The notes under the pieces are model-generated. The model ran no database searches, had not been told where the DNA came from, and was given only the letters and a program-made list of their open reading frames with translations. A program made the position numbers and the translations under genes. DNA of 64,000 bases from Vibrio hepatarius (GTDB lineage Bacteria; Pseudomonadota; Gammaproteobacteria; Enterobacterales; Vibrionaceae): contig NZ_LHPI01000001.1 in NCBI RefSeq assembly GCF_001274785.1, positions 744,001 through 808,000 on the forward strand. Reading direction: 5' to 3'. This document shows, piece after piece, positions 1 through 8,431 of this stretch; position 1 is the first letter of the stretch, and every line of letters begins with the position of its first letter.

Positions 1-63
1 CAAGCGTTTTTCTGGTGTGTCTTGGCGAGAATCGGTACTTAGGCTTTGAGTAATATTCTGCAT
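1..63 (-). CDS. Partial CDS, N-terminus of an unidentified protein
   Basis: An open frame enters from the left edge and starts at the ATG read from positions 63-61 on the minus strand. Only 21 residues are visible, beginning MQNITQSLST and ending at EKRL, which is hydrophilic and too short to assign. The start is supported by a Shine-Dalgarno-like AAGGA about nine bases upstream and by a long structured leader in front of it. It could be the cytoplasmic N-terminus of a transporter, but nothing in the window proves that. Confidence 0.5.
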   Translation of the reverse strand, partial: MQNITQSLSTDSRQDTPEKRL

Positions 64-99
64 GGTGATGATCCTTAATGATGCTCTTGGTCATTGGTT

Positions 100-275
100 A
101 AGCTTTAGGAAACATCTCAAGAGCCCCACGATAAGAGTTTCGAACCTCAAATCGTGGGGGGTGTTCATCATAAGGGATACATGAACGTAGTGATGTTTCG
201 CAAAGTCTCACGACTTGACAGAGTTCAATCTTCGCCGGCGTTAGTCAGCAAGTCTTGAACGGATCAGATTAAAGA
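100..275 (-). promoter_or_regulatory. Structured 5' leader of the left-edge gene, possible riboswitch or attenuator
   Basis: Read on the minus strand, the region before the partial gene holds several nested inverted repeats. The strongest is CCCCACGAT (124-132) with ATCGTGGGG (151-159). Next is GTTCAT (163-168) with ATGAAC (181-186). Further upstream GTTCAA pairs with TTGAAC, and GACTTG with CAAGTC. No T-run follows the 9-bp hairpin, so it is not a plain terminator. I compared it by eye with lysine, TPP, SAM, Mn, glutamine and M-box consensus elements and found no match, so the class is unknown. Regulatory function is inferred only from structure and position. Confidence 0.4.
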
Positions 276-348
276 TCATTTACTTATCGGTGTCTATATG
301 GTCTAGACAGCACGGTTTTGTCATATACTTCGATTAGGAGGTAAAAAG

Positions 349-621
349 ATGATTACAACTTTAGATTTGTTAAATCGATTATGTGTTGAAAAACAGATAT
401 ATAGCACGCGAGAAGTAGCTAAATACCTCGGTATCGGTCATGCAACAGTGGCTAACTGGAGAAATGGTAAGACGATGAGTGACGATCTAGCGTGTGAAAT
501 AGCAGTTATTTTGGGTTTAGACCCTGATTTAACGTTGCTGGCTATCATGGCTGAACGTTCCAAAAATGGTCGTGTTGTAGAGGCCATTGAACGAATTACC
601 AATCAAAAAAAATCAGCTTGA
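349..621 (+). CDS. Small helix-turn-helix protein (DUF3693-like, phage-type)
   Basis: A 90-residue protein with a clear helix-turn-helix near residues 20-45 (STREVAKYLGIGHATVANWR), followed by a helical dimerisation-like part. This layout matches small phage-related DNA-binding proteins grouped as DUF3693, which occur in Vibrio and its phages. The start is supported by a strong AGGAG at 336-341. It stands alone, with a good terminator behind it and no phage genes near, so it may be a resident regulator or a leftover of a past phage. Its target is not visible. Confidence 0.7.
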   Translation: MITTLDLLNRLCVEKQIYSTREVAKYLGIGHATVANWRNGKTMSDDLACEIAVILGLDPDLTLLAIMAERSKNGRVVEAIERITNQKKSA

Positions 622-627
622 TTTTAA

Positions 628-687
628 GGGTAAAAAGTAAAGGTAACTGATTGAATAAGCTGGATAAGTTACCTTTCTTTTTTACCT
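628..687 (+). terminator. Rho-independent terminator after the HTH gene
   Basis: Long inverted repeat: GGTAAAAAG and AAAGGTAACT pair with AGTTACCTTT and CTTTTTTACC, the last providing a T-rich tail. It lies directly after the stop codon at 621. Confidence 0.8.
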
Positions 688-734
688 CTTTCAGTGCGCA
701 TTATGTACGTTATGTTAAATGATATTCGTTAATT

Positions 735-758
735 AATAGAGCACATCGGTGCTCTATT
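735..758. terminator. Perfect 10-bp hairpin, likely terminator
   Basis: AATAGAGCAC (735-744), loop ATCG, then GTGCTCTATT (749-758). The stem is perfect and A/T-flanked on both sides, in the gap between the HTH gene and yciH. The T-tract is weak, so termination is likely but not certain. Confidence 0.5.
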
Positions 759-871
759 CTATTGTTTGGTAAGTGCTGCGTTTATATGGCAATTCATTCA
801 ACATAAAGATTTACCATAAAATACCTAATAATCAGTTTGATAATCAGAGATTAACAAACCAATTGTTAGGT

Positions 872-1183
872 TTAGCCACCTGCTAGTTTAACTGTGAAGC
901 CTTTTTTCTCTAGGTGCGCTTTGATTTTCTCACGTGCGTCGCCTTGAATCTCAATGGTTCCGTCTTTAACTGAACCACCGCAGCCACAAACTTTCTTCAA
1001 TTCTGCCGCCATGAGTTTTAGCGGTGCGTCATCAAGATCCAAACCAGTGACTATGCAAACACCTTTACCTTTGCGGCCTTTAGTTTGACGTTGAATACGT
1101 ACAATGCCGTCGCCTTTAGGACGCTGTTGCTTTTCTTCTTCTGGTTTAATGCGACCCACATCGGTCGAATATACAAGAGTCAT
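872..1183 (-). CDS. yciH: SUI1/eIF1-family translation factor YciH
   Basis: A 103-residue protein with the SUI1 core: the basic segment after KGDGIVRIQRQTKGRKGKGV, the GLDL turn, and the KKVCGCGGSVKDG motif followed by IEIQGDAREKIKAHLEKKGF. This is the normal length and order for bacterial YciH, a homologue of eukaryotic eIF1 that in E. coli discriminates against aberrant initiation complexes on the small ribosomal subunit. It is followed downstream by an open gap and preceded by a small unknown gene ending seven bases upstream, so the two are probably co-transcribed. Confidence 0.93.
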   Translation of the reverse strand: MTLVYSTDVGRIKPEEEKQQRPKGDGIVRIQRQTKGRKGKGVCIVTGLDLDDAPLKLMAAELKKVCGCGGSVKDGTIEIQGDAREKIKAHLEKKGFTVKLAGG

Positions 1184-1189
1184 ATTAAA

Positions 1190-1579
1190 TTACTTCTTTA
1201 TTTGCTGTTGTTCAGCTTTCTGCTTCGCGACTAAGTATGCCTCGATATGCTTTTGGATCGCAAGCTTGCCGCCCTTAATCAACTTGCCGTTAAACATACA
1301 ATACCAACCGTTAGCTTCACCGGTATCGTTCTTTATCGTAAAGCCGTTAAAGGTTTCTTGAGATGCCTTTGAAGCTTGTTGCCTTGATGCTTCTAAGGCA
1401 CTAAACTCCTTTGGGTCAATCAACGTCGCAGTATCACAAAACCAATCGATACTCTTCTTAACGGCTGCCAGACTACCTGACAACACGTGTCTTTTTATTT
1501 GCACCTGCCAGACATCCGTCGAATTTCCAGCCGTTTTGAGGGTAAAACCTCTATAAGAAGCAGCAGCCATAATCGTCAT
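1190..1579 (-). CDS. Small conserved Vibrio-type protein (probably DUF3319)
   Basis: A frame of up to 151 residues is open from a TTG at 1645, but no ribosome site precedes it. The ATG at 1579 (MTIMAAASYRGFTLKT) or the one at 1570 is a better start and gives about 129 residues. The protein has two related modules: SYRGFTLKTAG...WQVQIKRHVLSGSLAAVKKSIDWF and FNGFTIKNDTG...WYCMFNGKLIKGGKLAIQKHIEAY. Each has a GFT-K-WxV-K-G pattern, suggesting an internal duplication. I recognise it as resembling DUF3319, a family of unknown function. Six bases separate it from yciH. Confidence 0.65.
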   Translation of the reverse strand: MTIMAAASYRGFTLKTAGNSTDVWQVQIKRHVLSGSLAAVKKSIDWFCDTATLIDPKEFSALEASRQQASKASQETFNGFTIKNDTGEANGWYCMFNGKLIKGGKLAIQKHIEAYLVAKQKAEQQQIKK

Positions 1580-1668
1580 TCTATTGGTATTATTTCTTTT
1601 AATAATAATTGTATCTAACTCATTATCAAGTATATTTGTACTCAATAAAGTTGTTATAGTGCACTAAA

Positions 1669-2625
1669 ATGCAAAAAAAGATACGTCTGATAACCAGTGA
1701 AGTCGAAAAGAGTCAATATGTGAATCAATTTTCGAAGGAGATATCTGTCGAACAAATGGATGTTCTTACTGATGGACAGTATTCACGAAACTCTTTGTTG
1801 GCAATGACAAAAGATTGGAATTTATTTGTTGAATTCTGTCAGAAGAAATCCGTACGCCCTCTTCCTGCTGCTGCGACAGCGATGCGTTTGTTTATAGAAA
1901 AAGAGTCCGCATCAAGAAAGTATGCAACCATCAAACGTTACGCGGTCACTATTGGTTTAATTCATCGTATACTGCAATTACTCGACCCTAGTGCAAGCTC
2001 TTCGGTCAAGATTGCAATATCGAAACTTAGGTTGGATAAAGCGGGAGATGCGAAGGCAACAGACGCTTTTGAAAAAGTACACCTTGAGCAATTAACTAAA
2101 CTACTTTCTGGTTCTGAACACCCGCGAGATATACGTAACTTAGCCATTTATCACCTTATGTTTGAATGTCTTCTCAAACGCGGTGAACTCCGCGATTTAA
2201 CCGATGACAATCTATTGTTCTCTTCTGAAGGTATTCAAGTCATGTTGGGTAACCAAACCTATCCACTGTCTGAAACTGCCGAGCTATGTTTGCGCAAATG
2301 GCTTGCACTTCGAAACCCAAACAGCTCCGTACTATTTAATGCGATTAGTAAACACGGCAACATCGATGATCGCCGACTTGATGATTCTTCAATTTATCGA
2401 ATTTTACGTCACGCTAGCGATAAGCTTGGCTTAGATTTGAAGTTTTCTGGTCAATCACTGCGTGTAGGTGCGGCAAAAGAATTGGCCAAACGAGGAAGTC
2501 GAGTGAAGGATATACAGCAGCAAGGTCGTTGGCTAAGCGCTGCAATGCCCTATTACTATGTTGGTAACAAGGCACAAGCCAGCGCTGAACGTATGGTGTT
2601 TAAACGATTTAAACCCTGGAGTTAA
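1669..2625 (+). CDS. Orphan tyrosine recombinase with altered box II histidine
   Basis: A 318-residue tyrosine recombinase. Residues 15-125 look like the SAM-like core-binding domain (NSLLAMTKDWNLFVEFC...). The C-terminal catalytic domain shows Arg I in LKRGELRDL, box II in GQSLRVGAAKEL, a GRW in the position of the usual GH, and the nucleophile region in PYYYVGNKAQAS. The usual HxLR histidine is Gln here, and the second His is Trp, a known substitution. No phage or island lies beside it, and the 3' end overlaps the stop of ddl by four bases, so it seems to be a resident, chromosomally fixed enzyme rather than a mobile-element integrase. Confidence 0.85.
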   Translation: MQKKIRLITSEVEKSQYVNQFSKEISVEQMDVLTDGQYSRNSLLAMTKDWNLFVEFCQKKSVRPLPAAATAMRLFIEKESASRKYATIKRYAVTIGLIHRILQLLDPSASSSVKIAISKLRLDKAGDAKATDAFEKVHLEQLTKLLSGSEHPRDIRNLAIYHLMFECLLKRGELRDLTDDNLLFSSEGIQVMLGNQTYPLSETAELCLRKWLALRNPNSSVLFNAISKHGNIDDRRLDDSSIYRILRHASDKLGLDLKFSGQSLRVGAAKELAKRGSRVKDIQQQGRWLSAAMPYYYVGNKAQASAERMVFKRFKPWS

Positions 2626-3614
2626 AGCGAGTTTCGTACACAATCGGCTAAGAACTCAGAGAACTTATGTCCATTGTGCTCAAGCATTTTCGGGAACATT
2701 GAAATTGGCGTCATTCCCGGGAAGGTATTTACTTCGTTCAGGTAGATCTTTCCATCAGGCGTCAGGAAGAAATCGATACGAGACAAATGACGCAAACGCA
2801 TTTGAGTAAAGACTTTTTCCGAACTTGCACGAATCATCTCTTGCTGCTCTTCCGTCAGGTTCGTTGCTTCGACATCCGTTGTTGAATGGCTGGCTTCGCT
2901 GTATTTTTCTTCGTACGTGTAGAATGCGTCTTCAGGGGCTTTTATCTCACCAGGCTTAGTAATGAACAGCTCGCCATTCAGTTGGTATGCTGCCACCTCA
3001 AGTTCACGAGGTTTTACCGCCTGTTCAACCAGCACTTGGTCTGAATATCTGAATGCATCATCGAGCGCTTTTTGAAGCAGCGCTTCTTCAGATACCTTAT
3101 AACAACCTACCGAAGAACCTTGTCGCGCCGCTTTAACAAATACCGTGCCCCATTGTTCAAGCGCTTGCTTGCTACTTTCGAATGACTGCTGGTTGTTTTC
3201 TGATAGAAAAATATAAGGCGTGTTTGGGATGCCTAATGCGTCATACCAAAGTTTTGAAGTGATTTTGTTAAAGCTGTTGGTGCTCGCTTCTGGACCACAG
3301 CCCAGATAAGGAATACCAGACAGTTCCAGCATCGATTGGATATCACCCGTTTCACCTGGGTAGCCGTGAATACAAGGTACAACAAAATCCAATTTGATCG
3401 ACTCTTGTTCTGTGTTCAATGTACCACTGTTGGTATCTAGGTAGACAAGTTTACCTTCATTGGTATACCAGCCGTCTTTCTCCATAGTCACTCTAACCAC
3501 ACTAAACTCTGGAGTCAGCTCGAGTTGTTGTTGAAGAAAATTAGCAGAAATCAGTGACACTTCGTGCTCAGCTGAGCCGCCACCACAAAGTAGTAAGATT
3601 GTCGTATTAGTCAT
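2622..3614 (-). CDS. ddl: D-alanine--D-alanine ligase
   Basis: A 330-residue ATP-grasp ligase that makes the D-Ala-D-Ala dipeptide for peptidoglycan. Visible family features are the N-terminal LLCGGGSAEHEVSLISA, HGYPGETGDIQSMLELSGIPYLGCG, the grasp segment VKAARQGSSVGCYKV, and the C-terminal SRIDFFLTPDGKIYLNEVNTFPGMTPISMFP that binds Mg-ATP and D-Ala. Length and motifs are normal. It is the DdlA-like type that in vibrios sits outside the cell-wall cluster. Its 3' end overlaps the convergent recombinase by four bases. Start ATG at 3614 follows a GAAAGA-type site. Confidence 0.95.
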   Translation of the reverse strand: MTNTTILLLCGGGSAEHEVSLISANFLQQQLELTPEFSVVRVTMEKDGWYTNEGKLVYLDTNSGTLNTEQESIKLDFVVPCIHGYPGETGDIQSMLELSGIPYLGCGPEASTNSFNKITSKLWYDALGIPNTPYIFLSENNQQSFESSKQALEQWGTVFVKAARQGSSVGCYKVSEEALLQKALDDAFRYSDQVLVEQAVKPRELEVAAYQLNGELFITKPGEIKAPEDAFYTYEEKYSEASHSTTDVEATNLTEEQQEMIRASSEKVFTQMRLRHLSRIDFFLTPDGKIYLNEVNTFPGMTPISMFPKMLEHNGHKFSEFLADCVRNSL

Positions 3615-3739
3615 TAAAGATCTTTCCGTGATACAACAGGTGCATTGGTGCGGTTATGATAATAGAAAGCAACGAAAGTTACACGGGTTTAGCGTGTTTA
3701 CTCGTACAGGATCCTAATTAACCGGCCAATAAACAGACA

Positions 3740-3767
3740 CTAAAAAGGGGCAAGCGCCCCTTTTTAG
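3740..3767 (-). terminator. Terminator after the SPOR lipoprotein gene
   Basis: CTAAAAAGGGGC (3740-3751), loop AAGC, GCCCCTTTTTAG (3756-3767), with T-runs for the minus strand. It directly abuts the stop codon at 3768. Confidence 0.9.
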
Positions 3768-4343
3768 TTAATTAAGTTTGTTTAATGATGGGTAGTCAGA
3801 GTTTTTGATCGTATCGATGCTCTTAACAAATGGCTTCAAAGATTGGAAATCCTGTGGAAGTGAGCCAATTGCTGCTTTCGCATCTGCAGGCGTTGCGTAA
3901 TCACCGTAAAGAACTGTGTACCACTTAGTACCGTTTACGACTTTGTAGTTTTCCCAAATTGGCTGTTCGTTTTGAGGAAGTTTACGTGCAAACTGCTCTA
4001 CTTTAGCTTGTGAACCAACGGCAACGACTTGAATCGTGTAACCGAAGCGCGCGCTTGCCGATTTCTGTTTTTCTGTTGGAGGCGTGATTGCAACCGTCGG
4101 TTTCTTGCTAGGTGTCATCTTCACGACCTGTTTTTCAGGTTTTGGTGACATCTTAACGACTGTAGGCTGGACGTTGGTTTCAGTAATACCTTCCGAAACA
4201 CCCTCTTGAGTAACAACAGGCTCAACAACTTTAGGTGCTTGGTAATCTTCGCGATAACTCTCAGAGCTAACATCTGTTACGTAATCACTTGAAACACAAG
4301 CGCTCAACAGGGCAGATAAGCCAACAATTGCTATTTTTTTCAT
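3768..4343 (-). CDS. SPOR-domain lipoprotein
   Basis: A 191-residue envelope protein. The N-terminus is a lipoprotein signal peptide with lipobox LSAC, so Cys16 should be acylated and the rest periplasmic. Residues 20-95 are a low-complexity linker rich in Pro, Val, Lys and Thr, with repeated VKMSPKP / VVKMTPSKKP units. Residues 97-175 form a SPOR domain (FGYTIQVVAVGSQAKVEQFARKL ... WYTVLYGDYATPADAKAAIGSLP), which binds denuded glycan strands at sites of septal peptidoglycan turnover. It is a single gene with its own terminator. The exact partner is not shown by context. Confidence 0.88.
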   Translation of the reverse strand: MKKIAIVGLSALLSACVSSDYVTDVSSESYREDYQAPKVVEPVVTQEGVSEGITETNVQPTVVKMSPKPEKQVVKMTPSKKPTVAITPPTEKQKSASARFGYTIQVVAVGSQAKVEQFARKLPQNEQPIWENYKVVNGTKWYTVLYGDYATPADAKAAIGSLPQDFQSLKPFVKSIDTIKNSDYPSLNKLN

Positions 4344-4560
4344 GAAATCTTCGAATGCCTTAACTAGAAATTACTGTAAATCATGCCGTTAGACACGAGC
4401 AGAATCAACCCACCATTTTATAAATGTTCAGATACTCTGTGACACATAACACAAACTCAACGTGTTCACTCGTGATCTGATTAAAACAACGTCAAATCTT
4501 TGCAGCATTGTTGTCACACCTTGGTTACGATTGTGGGGTAAACCTCTCCGGAGCTCTTAT

Positions 4561-7245
4561 ATGAATCAATTAGTCCAGTTACTAAAGCCTAAATCCGTCG
4601 CGATTATCGGTGCATCATCAAAACCAATGCGAGCCGGTAATATCATTATGAAAAACTTACTGCACGGTGGATTTGAAGGTGTGATCATGCCCGTTACACC
4701 CCATCATGAAGCAGTTTGTGGTGTACTCGCTTACCGCTCTGTTGCTGAGCTCCCTATCGTGCCTGACATCGCAATTATTTGTACTCACGCTAGCCGTAAT
4801 GTTCAGATTTTTCATGACTTAGCGGCGAAGAAAGTCAAAGCCGCTATTGTCCTGTCAGCAGATATGCATTTCGCCATGGATAACGGCGAAAGTATCCAAG
4901 ACCGTTGCCTGAAAATCGCTAAAGCAGCCAATATGAGAGTGCTTGGGCCAAATAGTCTTGGCATTGTGCTGCCGTGGGAAAACTTTAACGCTTCCTTTTC
5001 TCCCGTGACTGCACAAAAAGGCAAAATTGCGTTTATATCTCAGTCTGCAGCGATGTGTACCACCATTCTTGATTGGGCTAATGACAAAGATATTGGTTTT
5101 TCAGCGTTTGTTTCTCTCGGCAATGCACTAGATATCGATTTTGCAGATTTACTTGATTACTTGAGTACTGATAGCCACACCGAGGCCATCCTGCTTTATG
5201 TCGATACAATTACTGATGCACGACGCTTTATGTCCGCCGCTCGTGCCGCATCTCGTAACCGACGTATTCTAGTGTTGAAAGGTGGCCGTACTGCAGCAGG
5301 CCGCAAAGCCGCGAAAGCGCACACTGGCGGCAGTGACACACTGGACATTATTTATGACTCTGCGATTCGTCGTACCGGTATGTTGAGAGTAAAGAACTCT
5401 CATGAACTGTTTGCTGCGGTAGAAACACTCACCCACTCAGTGCCACTGCGCGGTGAAAGATTAGCGATCATTACCAATGGTGGCGGCCCAGCGATCATGG
5501 CGGTGGATACTCTGCTAGAGCGCGGTGGCAAGCTCGCGACGCTTGCACCAGAAACGATTGATTCTTTGAGTGAAATACTGCCGAAAAGTTGGAGCCACAG
5601 TAACCCTATTGACATCGTGGGTGACGCCGACCATACGCGGTATATCAAGGCGCTAAATGCCGTTATGGATGCAGATTGTGCTGACGCGATCCTTATCATG
5701 CACAGCCCATCTGCCGTAGCCCATTCAGAACAGACAGCGCAAGCGATTGTCGATGCAATTAAATCACACCCTAGATATAAACGCTTCAATATACTGACAA
5801 ACTGGTCAGGTGAACAAACCGCTAAACCAGCACGACACATTCTCACTCAAGCAGGGATCCCAACCTATCGCACACCAGAAAGTGCAGTTATTGCATTCAT
5901 GCACTTGGTCGAGTATCGACGTAACCAAAAGCAGTTGATGGAGACACCTACAACTGCTGAACCAGTGCATATCGCCGAGTTGAACGAAGCAAAAAAATGG
6001 ATAGAAGAAAAATTACTGGATAAAGATACAGTGTCATTGGATACACACCAAATTGGTCCATTCTTGAAAAACTTTAGCTTTAACGTTCTGCCCACTTGGA
6101 TTGCGTCTGACGTCAGCGAAGCAGTACATGTTGCAGAGCAGATTGGCTATCCCGTCGCGGTAAAACTGCGTTCACCAGATATTGCACACAAGTCCGATAT
6201 TCAAGGTGTGATGCTGAACCTACGCAATAGCGCTGAAGTGGCGAGTGCTGCTGAATCTATTCTCGACCGAGCGAAGTTATTCTATCCTTCAGCAAACATC
6301 CACGGCCTGCTAGTTCAAGGCATGGCGAAACTTGCCGGCGGTGAAGAGCTGCGTATAAAGGTCAAAACGGATGAAACGTTCGGTCCAGTCATCCTATTAG
6401 GACAAGGCGGCTCAGAGTGGGATGAATCGCTAGATGCAGCGTCTGCACTTCCACCACTTAATATGGCGCTTGCACGTTATTTGATCGTTCGAGCGTTCAA
6501 AAAAGGCAAGATCAGACTGCAAAAATTACCTGTTCCGATGAACATTGATAGCCTGTCTGAGCTGTTGGTGCGTATTTCGCAGATGATAGTCGACTGCCCT
6601 CAAGTCCATGAACTGGATATCCATCCACTATTGGCGAATGGCAATGAGTTTACCATTCTAGATGCGGATTTGATCCTCAAGCGCTATGAAGGTGATGCAC
6701 AAGAACGCCTAGCGATTCGCCCATATCCCGTTGAATACGAACAAACCGTCACGTTAAAGACCGGCGATCAAGCGCTACTACGCCCTATTCTTCCTGAAGA
6801 TGAGCCGTTACATGCGGAGTTTATTCGCAATGTCACCAAAGAAGATCTGTACAAGCGTTTCTTTACCGACGTCGGTGAATTTAACCATGAAGCACTGGCC
6901 AACTTGACGCAGATTGATTATGACCGAGAAATGGCTTTTGTTGCGGTAATACAATCGCAAAGAGGTACGGAAATTATCGGCGTTTCGCGCGCACTGATTA
7001 ATCCAGAAAATACCGACGCAGAGTTTGCCATTCTTATCCGCTCAGATTTAAAGGGCTACGGACTCGGCAAAATATTGATGCAGAAGATCATCGACTACTG
7101 TCGTCAAAAAGGCACGAAGCAGATGTCAGGTATGACAATGCCGACTAATAGAGGCATGTTAATGCTGGCTCAAAAGATGGGCTTTAAGTTAGACGTGCAG
7201 TTTGAAGATGGCGTTGCTGACATGGTGCTACCACTCAACGAGTAA
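4561..7245 (+). CDS. patZ: ADP-forming acyl-CoA synthetase / GNAT protein acetyltransferase (PatZ/YfiQ/Pka)
   Basis: From ATG 4561 the product has 894 residues, close to E. coli YfiQ/Pka (886). A longer frame to a GTG at 4462 exists, but GGAG precedes 4561 and family alignments begin MNQLVQLLKPKSVAIIGASS. Domains in order: CoA-binding Rossmann fold (about 8-130), succinyl-CoA-ligase-like domains (about 150-450) with the AHTGG loop, an ATP-grasp-like region (about 490-700, including KLRSPDIAHKSDIQGV), and a C-terminal GNAT domain (about 730-885, with RSDLKGYGLGKILMQKI as the acetyl-CoA loop). Homologues acetylate lysines of acetyl-CoA synthetase and other enzymes, switching off acetate activation. 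It is monocistronic. Confidence 0.93.
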   Translation: MNQLVQLLKPKSVAIIGASSKPMRAGNIIMKNLLHGGFEGVIMPVTPHHEAVCGVLAYRSVAELPIVPDIAIICTHASRNVQIFHDLAAKKVKAAIVLSADMHFAMDNGESIQDRCLKIAKAANMRVLGPNSLGIVLPWENFNASFSPVTAQKGKIAFISQSAAMCTTILDWANDKDIGFSAFVSLGNALDIDFADLLDYLSTDSHTEAILLYVDTITDARRFMSAARAASRNRRILVLKGGRTAAGRKAAKAHTGGSDTLDIIYDSAIRRTGMLRVKNSHELFAAVETLTHSVPLRGERLAIITNGGGPAIMAVDTLLERGGKLATLAPETIDSLSEILPKSWSHSNPIDIVGDADHTRYIKALNAVMDADCADAILIMHSPSAVAHSEQTAQAIVDAIKSHPRYKRFNILTNWSGEQTAKPARHILTQAGIPTYRTPESAVIAFMHLVEYRRNQKQLMETPTTAEPVHIAELNEAKKWIEEKLLDKDTVSLDTHQIGPFLKNFSFNVLPTWIASDVSEAVHVAEQIGYPVAVKLRSPDIAHKSDIQGVMLNLRNSAEVASAAESILDRAKLFYPSANIHGLLVQGMAKLAGGEELRIKVKTDETFGPVILLGQGGSEWDESLDAASALPPLNMALARYLIVRAFKKGKIRLQKLPVPMNIDSLSELLVRISQMIVDCPQVHELDIHPLLANGNEFTILDADLILKRYEGDAQERLAIRPYPVEYEQTVTLKTGDQALLRPILPEDEPLHAEFIRNVTKEDLYKRFFTDVGEFNHEALANLTQIDYDREMAFVAVIQSQRGTEIIGVSRALINPENTDAEFAILIRSDLKGYGLGKILMQKIIDYCRQKGTKQMSGMTMPTNRGMLMLAQKMGFKLDVQFEDGVADMVLPLNE

Positions 7246-7264
7246 ACATACACAGAACCAAAAT

Positions 7265-7290
7265 GGGGAGCTTAATGCTCCCCTTTTTTT
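7265..7290. terminator. Shared terminator between patZ and the LysR gene
   Basis: GGGGAGC (7265-7271), loop TTAAT, GCTCCCC (7277-7283), then seven T. It serves patZ, and its end overlaps the stop of the convergent LysR gene. Confidence 0.9.
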
Positions 7291-8185
7291 ATATCACTGA
7301 ATTGTTCTTGAAGTTCTTTTTAAGATACTGAATACACCAGGATTTCGCTTCACCAATCTTATTGCGTTTCCAGGCGAGTATCACCTCTATAGGTTGCGCC
7401 TCTGTTCCTGCGATTCGCTTGATTGTGCCTTGCTCAATCAGTTTTTCCGCGCGCGCTCTCGGCAAAGTGCCAATTCCAAGCCCTTTTTCTAACGCAGCTA
7501 CTTTGGCGGCGAAATTTGTCACGGTTAGACGGGGTTGCTTCTGTGTGATATTCACACTGATCGGCGGCTGTTCTCGAGCAGTATCTGCAATAGCGATAAC
7601 TCGGTATTTCGCTCTCGCGTCATCATTGAATTCACCTGAACGTTTATGCACGTAATGATCCGTTGCTGCGACCCAAACCATTTCCATAGAACCAATGGTT
7701 TCCGCTTTTACGTCATGCGGCAGGATGTCCATCTTAGGGCAAATCAACAAGTCAGAACGACCATCATTTAAGGATTCCCAACAGCCTGCCAAAATTTCTT
7801 CTTGGAGTTTGATGCGTGTCGAACTCACTTTACCGAGTTCATCCACCAAGTCAAAAAAGTTCTCGATTGGAATAATCCCGTCAAACGCCAGCGTGATATC
7901 CAGCTCCCAACCATTAGCCAGCAAACTGGCATCATTAACCAGCTTTTGTGTCGCCGAAAGAATGGTTCTTCCTCTTTCAAGAATTAGCTTTCCAGCATCG
8001 GTAAAGTTGGCTTTATGACCAGAACGGTCGAAAATCATGATATCGAGATCTTGTTCTAGCTTCTGAATTTGATAACTCAGCGACGAAGGTGCCCTGTCTA
8101 GCTCGTTGGCAGCAGACGCGAAGCTGCCTCTTCTATCGATAGCATCGAGAATGTGTAATGCTTCTAATGTAATGGGGCTTTGCAT
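7289..8185 (-). CDS. LysR-family transcriptional regulator
   Basis: A 298-residue LTTR. The winged helix-turn-helix lies at residues 5-65 (LEALHILDAIDRRGSFASAANELDRAPSSLSYQIQKLEQDLDI). The effector-binding domain covers about 90-290. It is convergent with patZ and divergent from the Fur-controlled TonB receptor gene, separated by about 250 bases. LTTRs often act on divergent neighbours, but the Fur box next door gives an adequate explanation for receptor control, so the target is open. The effector cannot be read from the sequence. Confidence 0.9.
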   Translation of the reverse strand: MQSPITLEALHILDAIDRRGSFASAANELDRAPSSLSYQIQKLEQDLDIMIFDRSGHKANFTDAGKLILERGRTILSATQKLVNDASLLANGWELDITLAFDGIIPIENFFDLVDELGKVSSTRIKLQEEILAGCWESLNDGRSDLLICPKMDILPHDVKAETIGSMEMVWVAATDHYVHKRSGEFNDDARAKYRVIAIADTAREQPPISVNITQKQPRLTVTNFAAKVAALEKGLGIGTLPRARAEKLIEQGTIKRIAGTEAQPIEVILAWKRNKIGEAKSWCIQYLKKNFKNNSVI

Positions 8186-8350
8186 GTTTGCTCCTTATAG
8201 CCTCGATATCTATGTGACACTAATCACAAGTAAGATAAAAACAGCAGCGCAACCAAGGCTACAAAAACAGTCATATATTTATGAATACTAAGGAAATTTC
8301 ATCCTATCCTATATTTCTTAATATGTAAAAACGCAATAGTTAATATTACG

Positions 8351-8369
8351 AATGATAGTAATTATCATT
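8351..8369 (+). promoter_or_regulatory. Fur box upstream of the TonB receptor
   Basis: AATGATAGTAATTATCATT is a near-perfect match to the Fur consensus built from GATAAT repeats. It lies about 60 bases before the receptor start codon, where it would block the promoter under iron-replete conditions. Confidence 0.85.
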
Positions 8370-8431
8370 TAGATCCAATAGAATTCGTGGCAAATAAATA
8401 AGTCACCCTTTGGATTTAAGGTAATTATAAG

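Noticed and set aside
5400..5846. 148-codon minus-strand frame in patZ
   Set aside because: Antisense shadow of a strongly supported gene, with no start signal.
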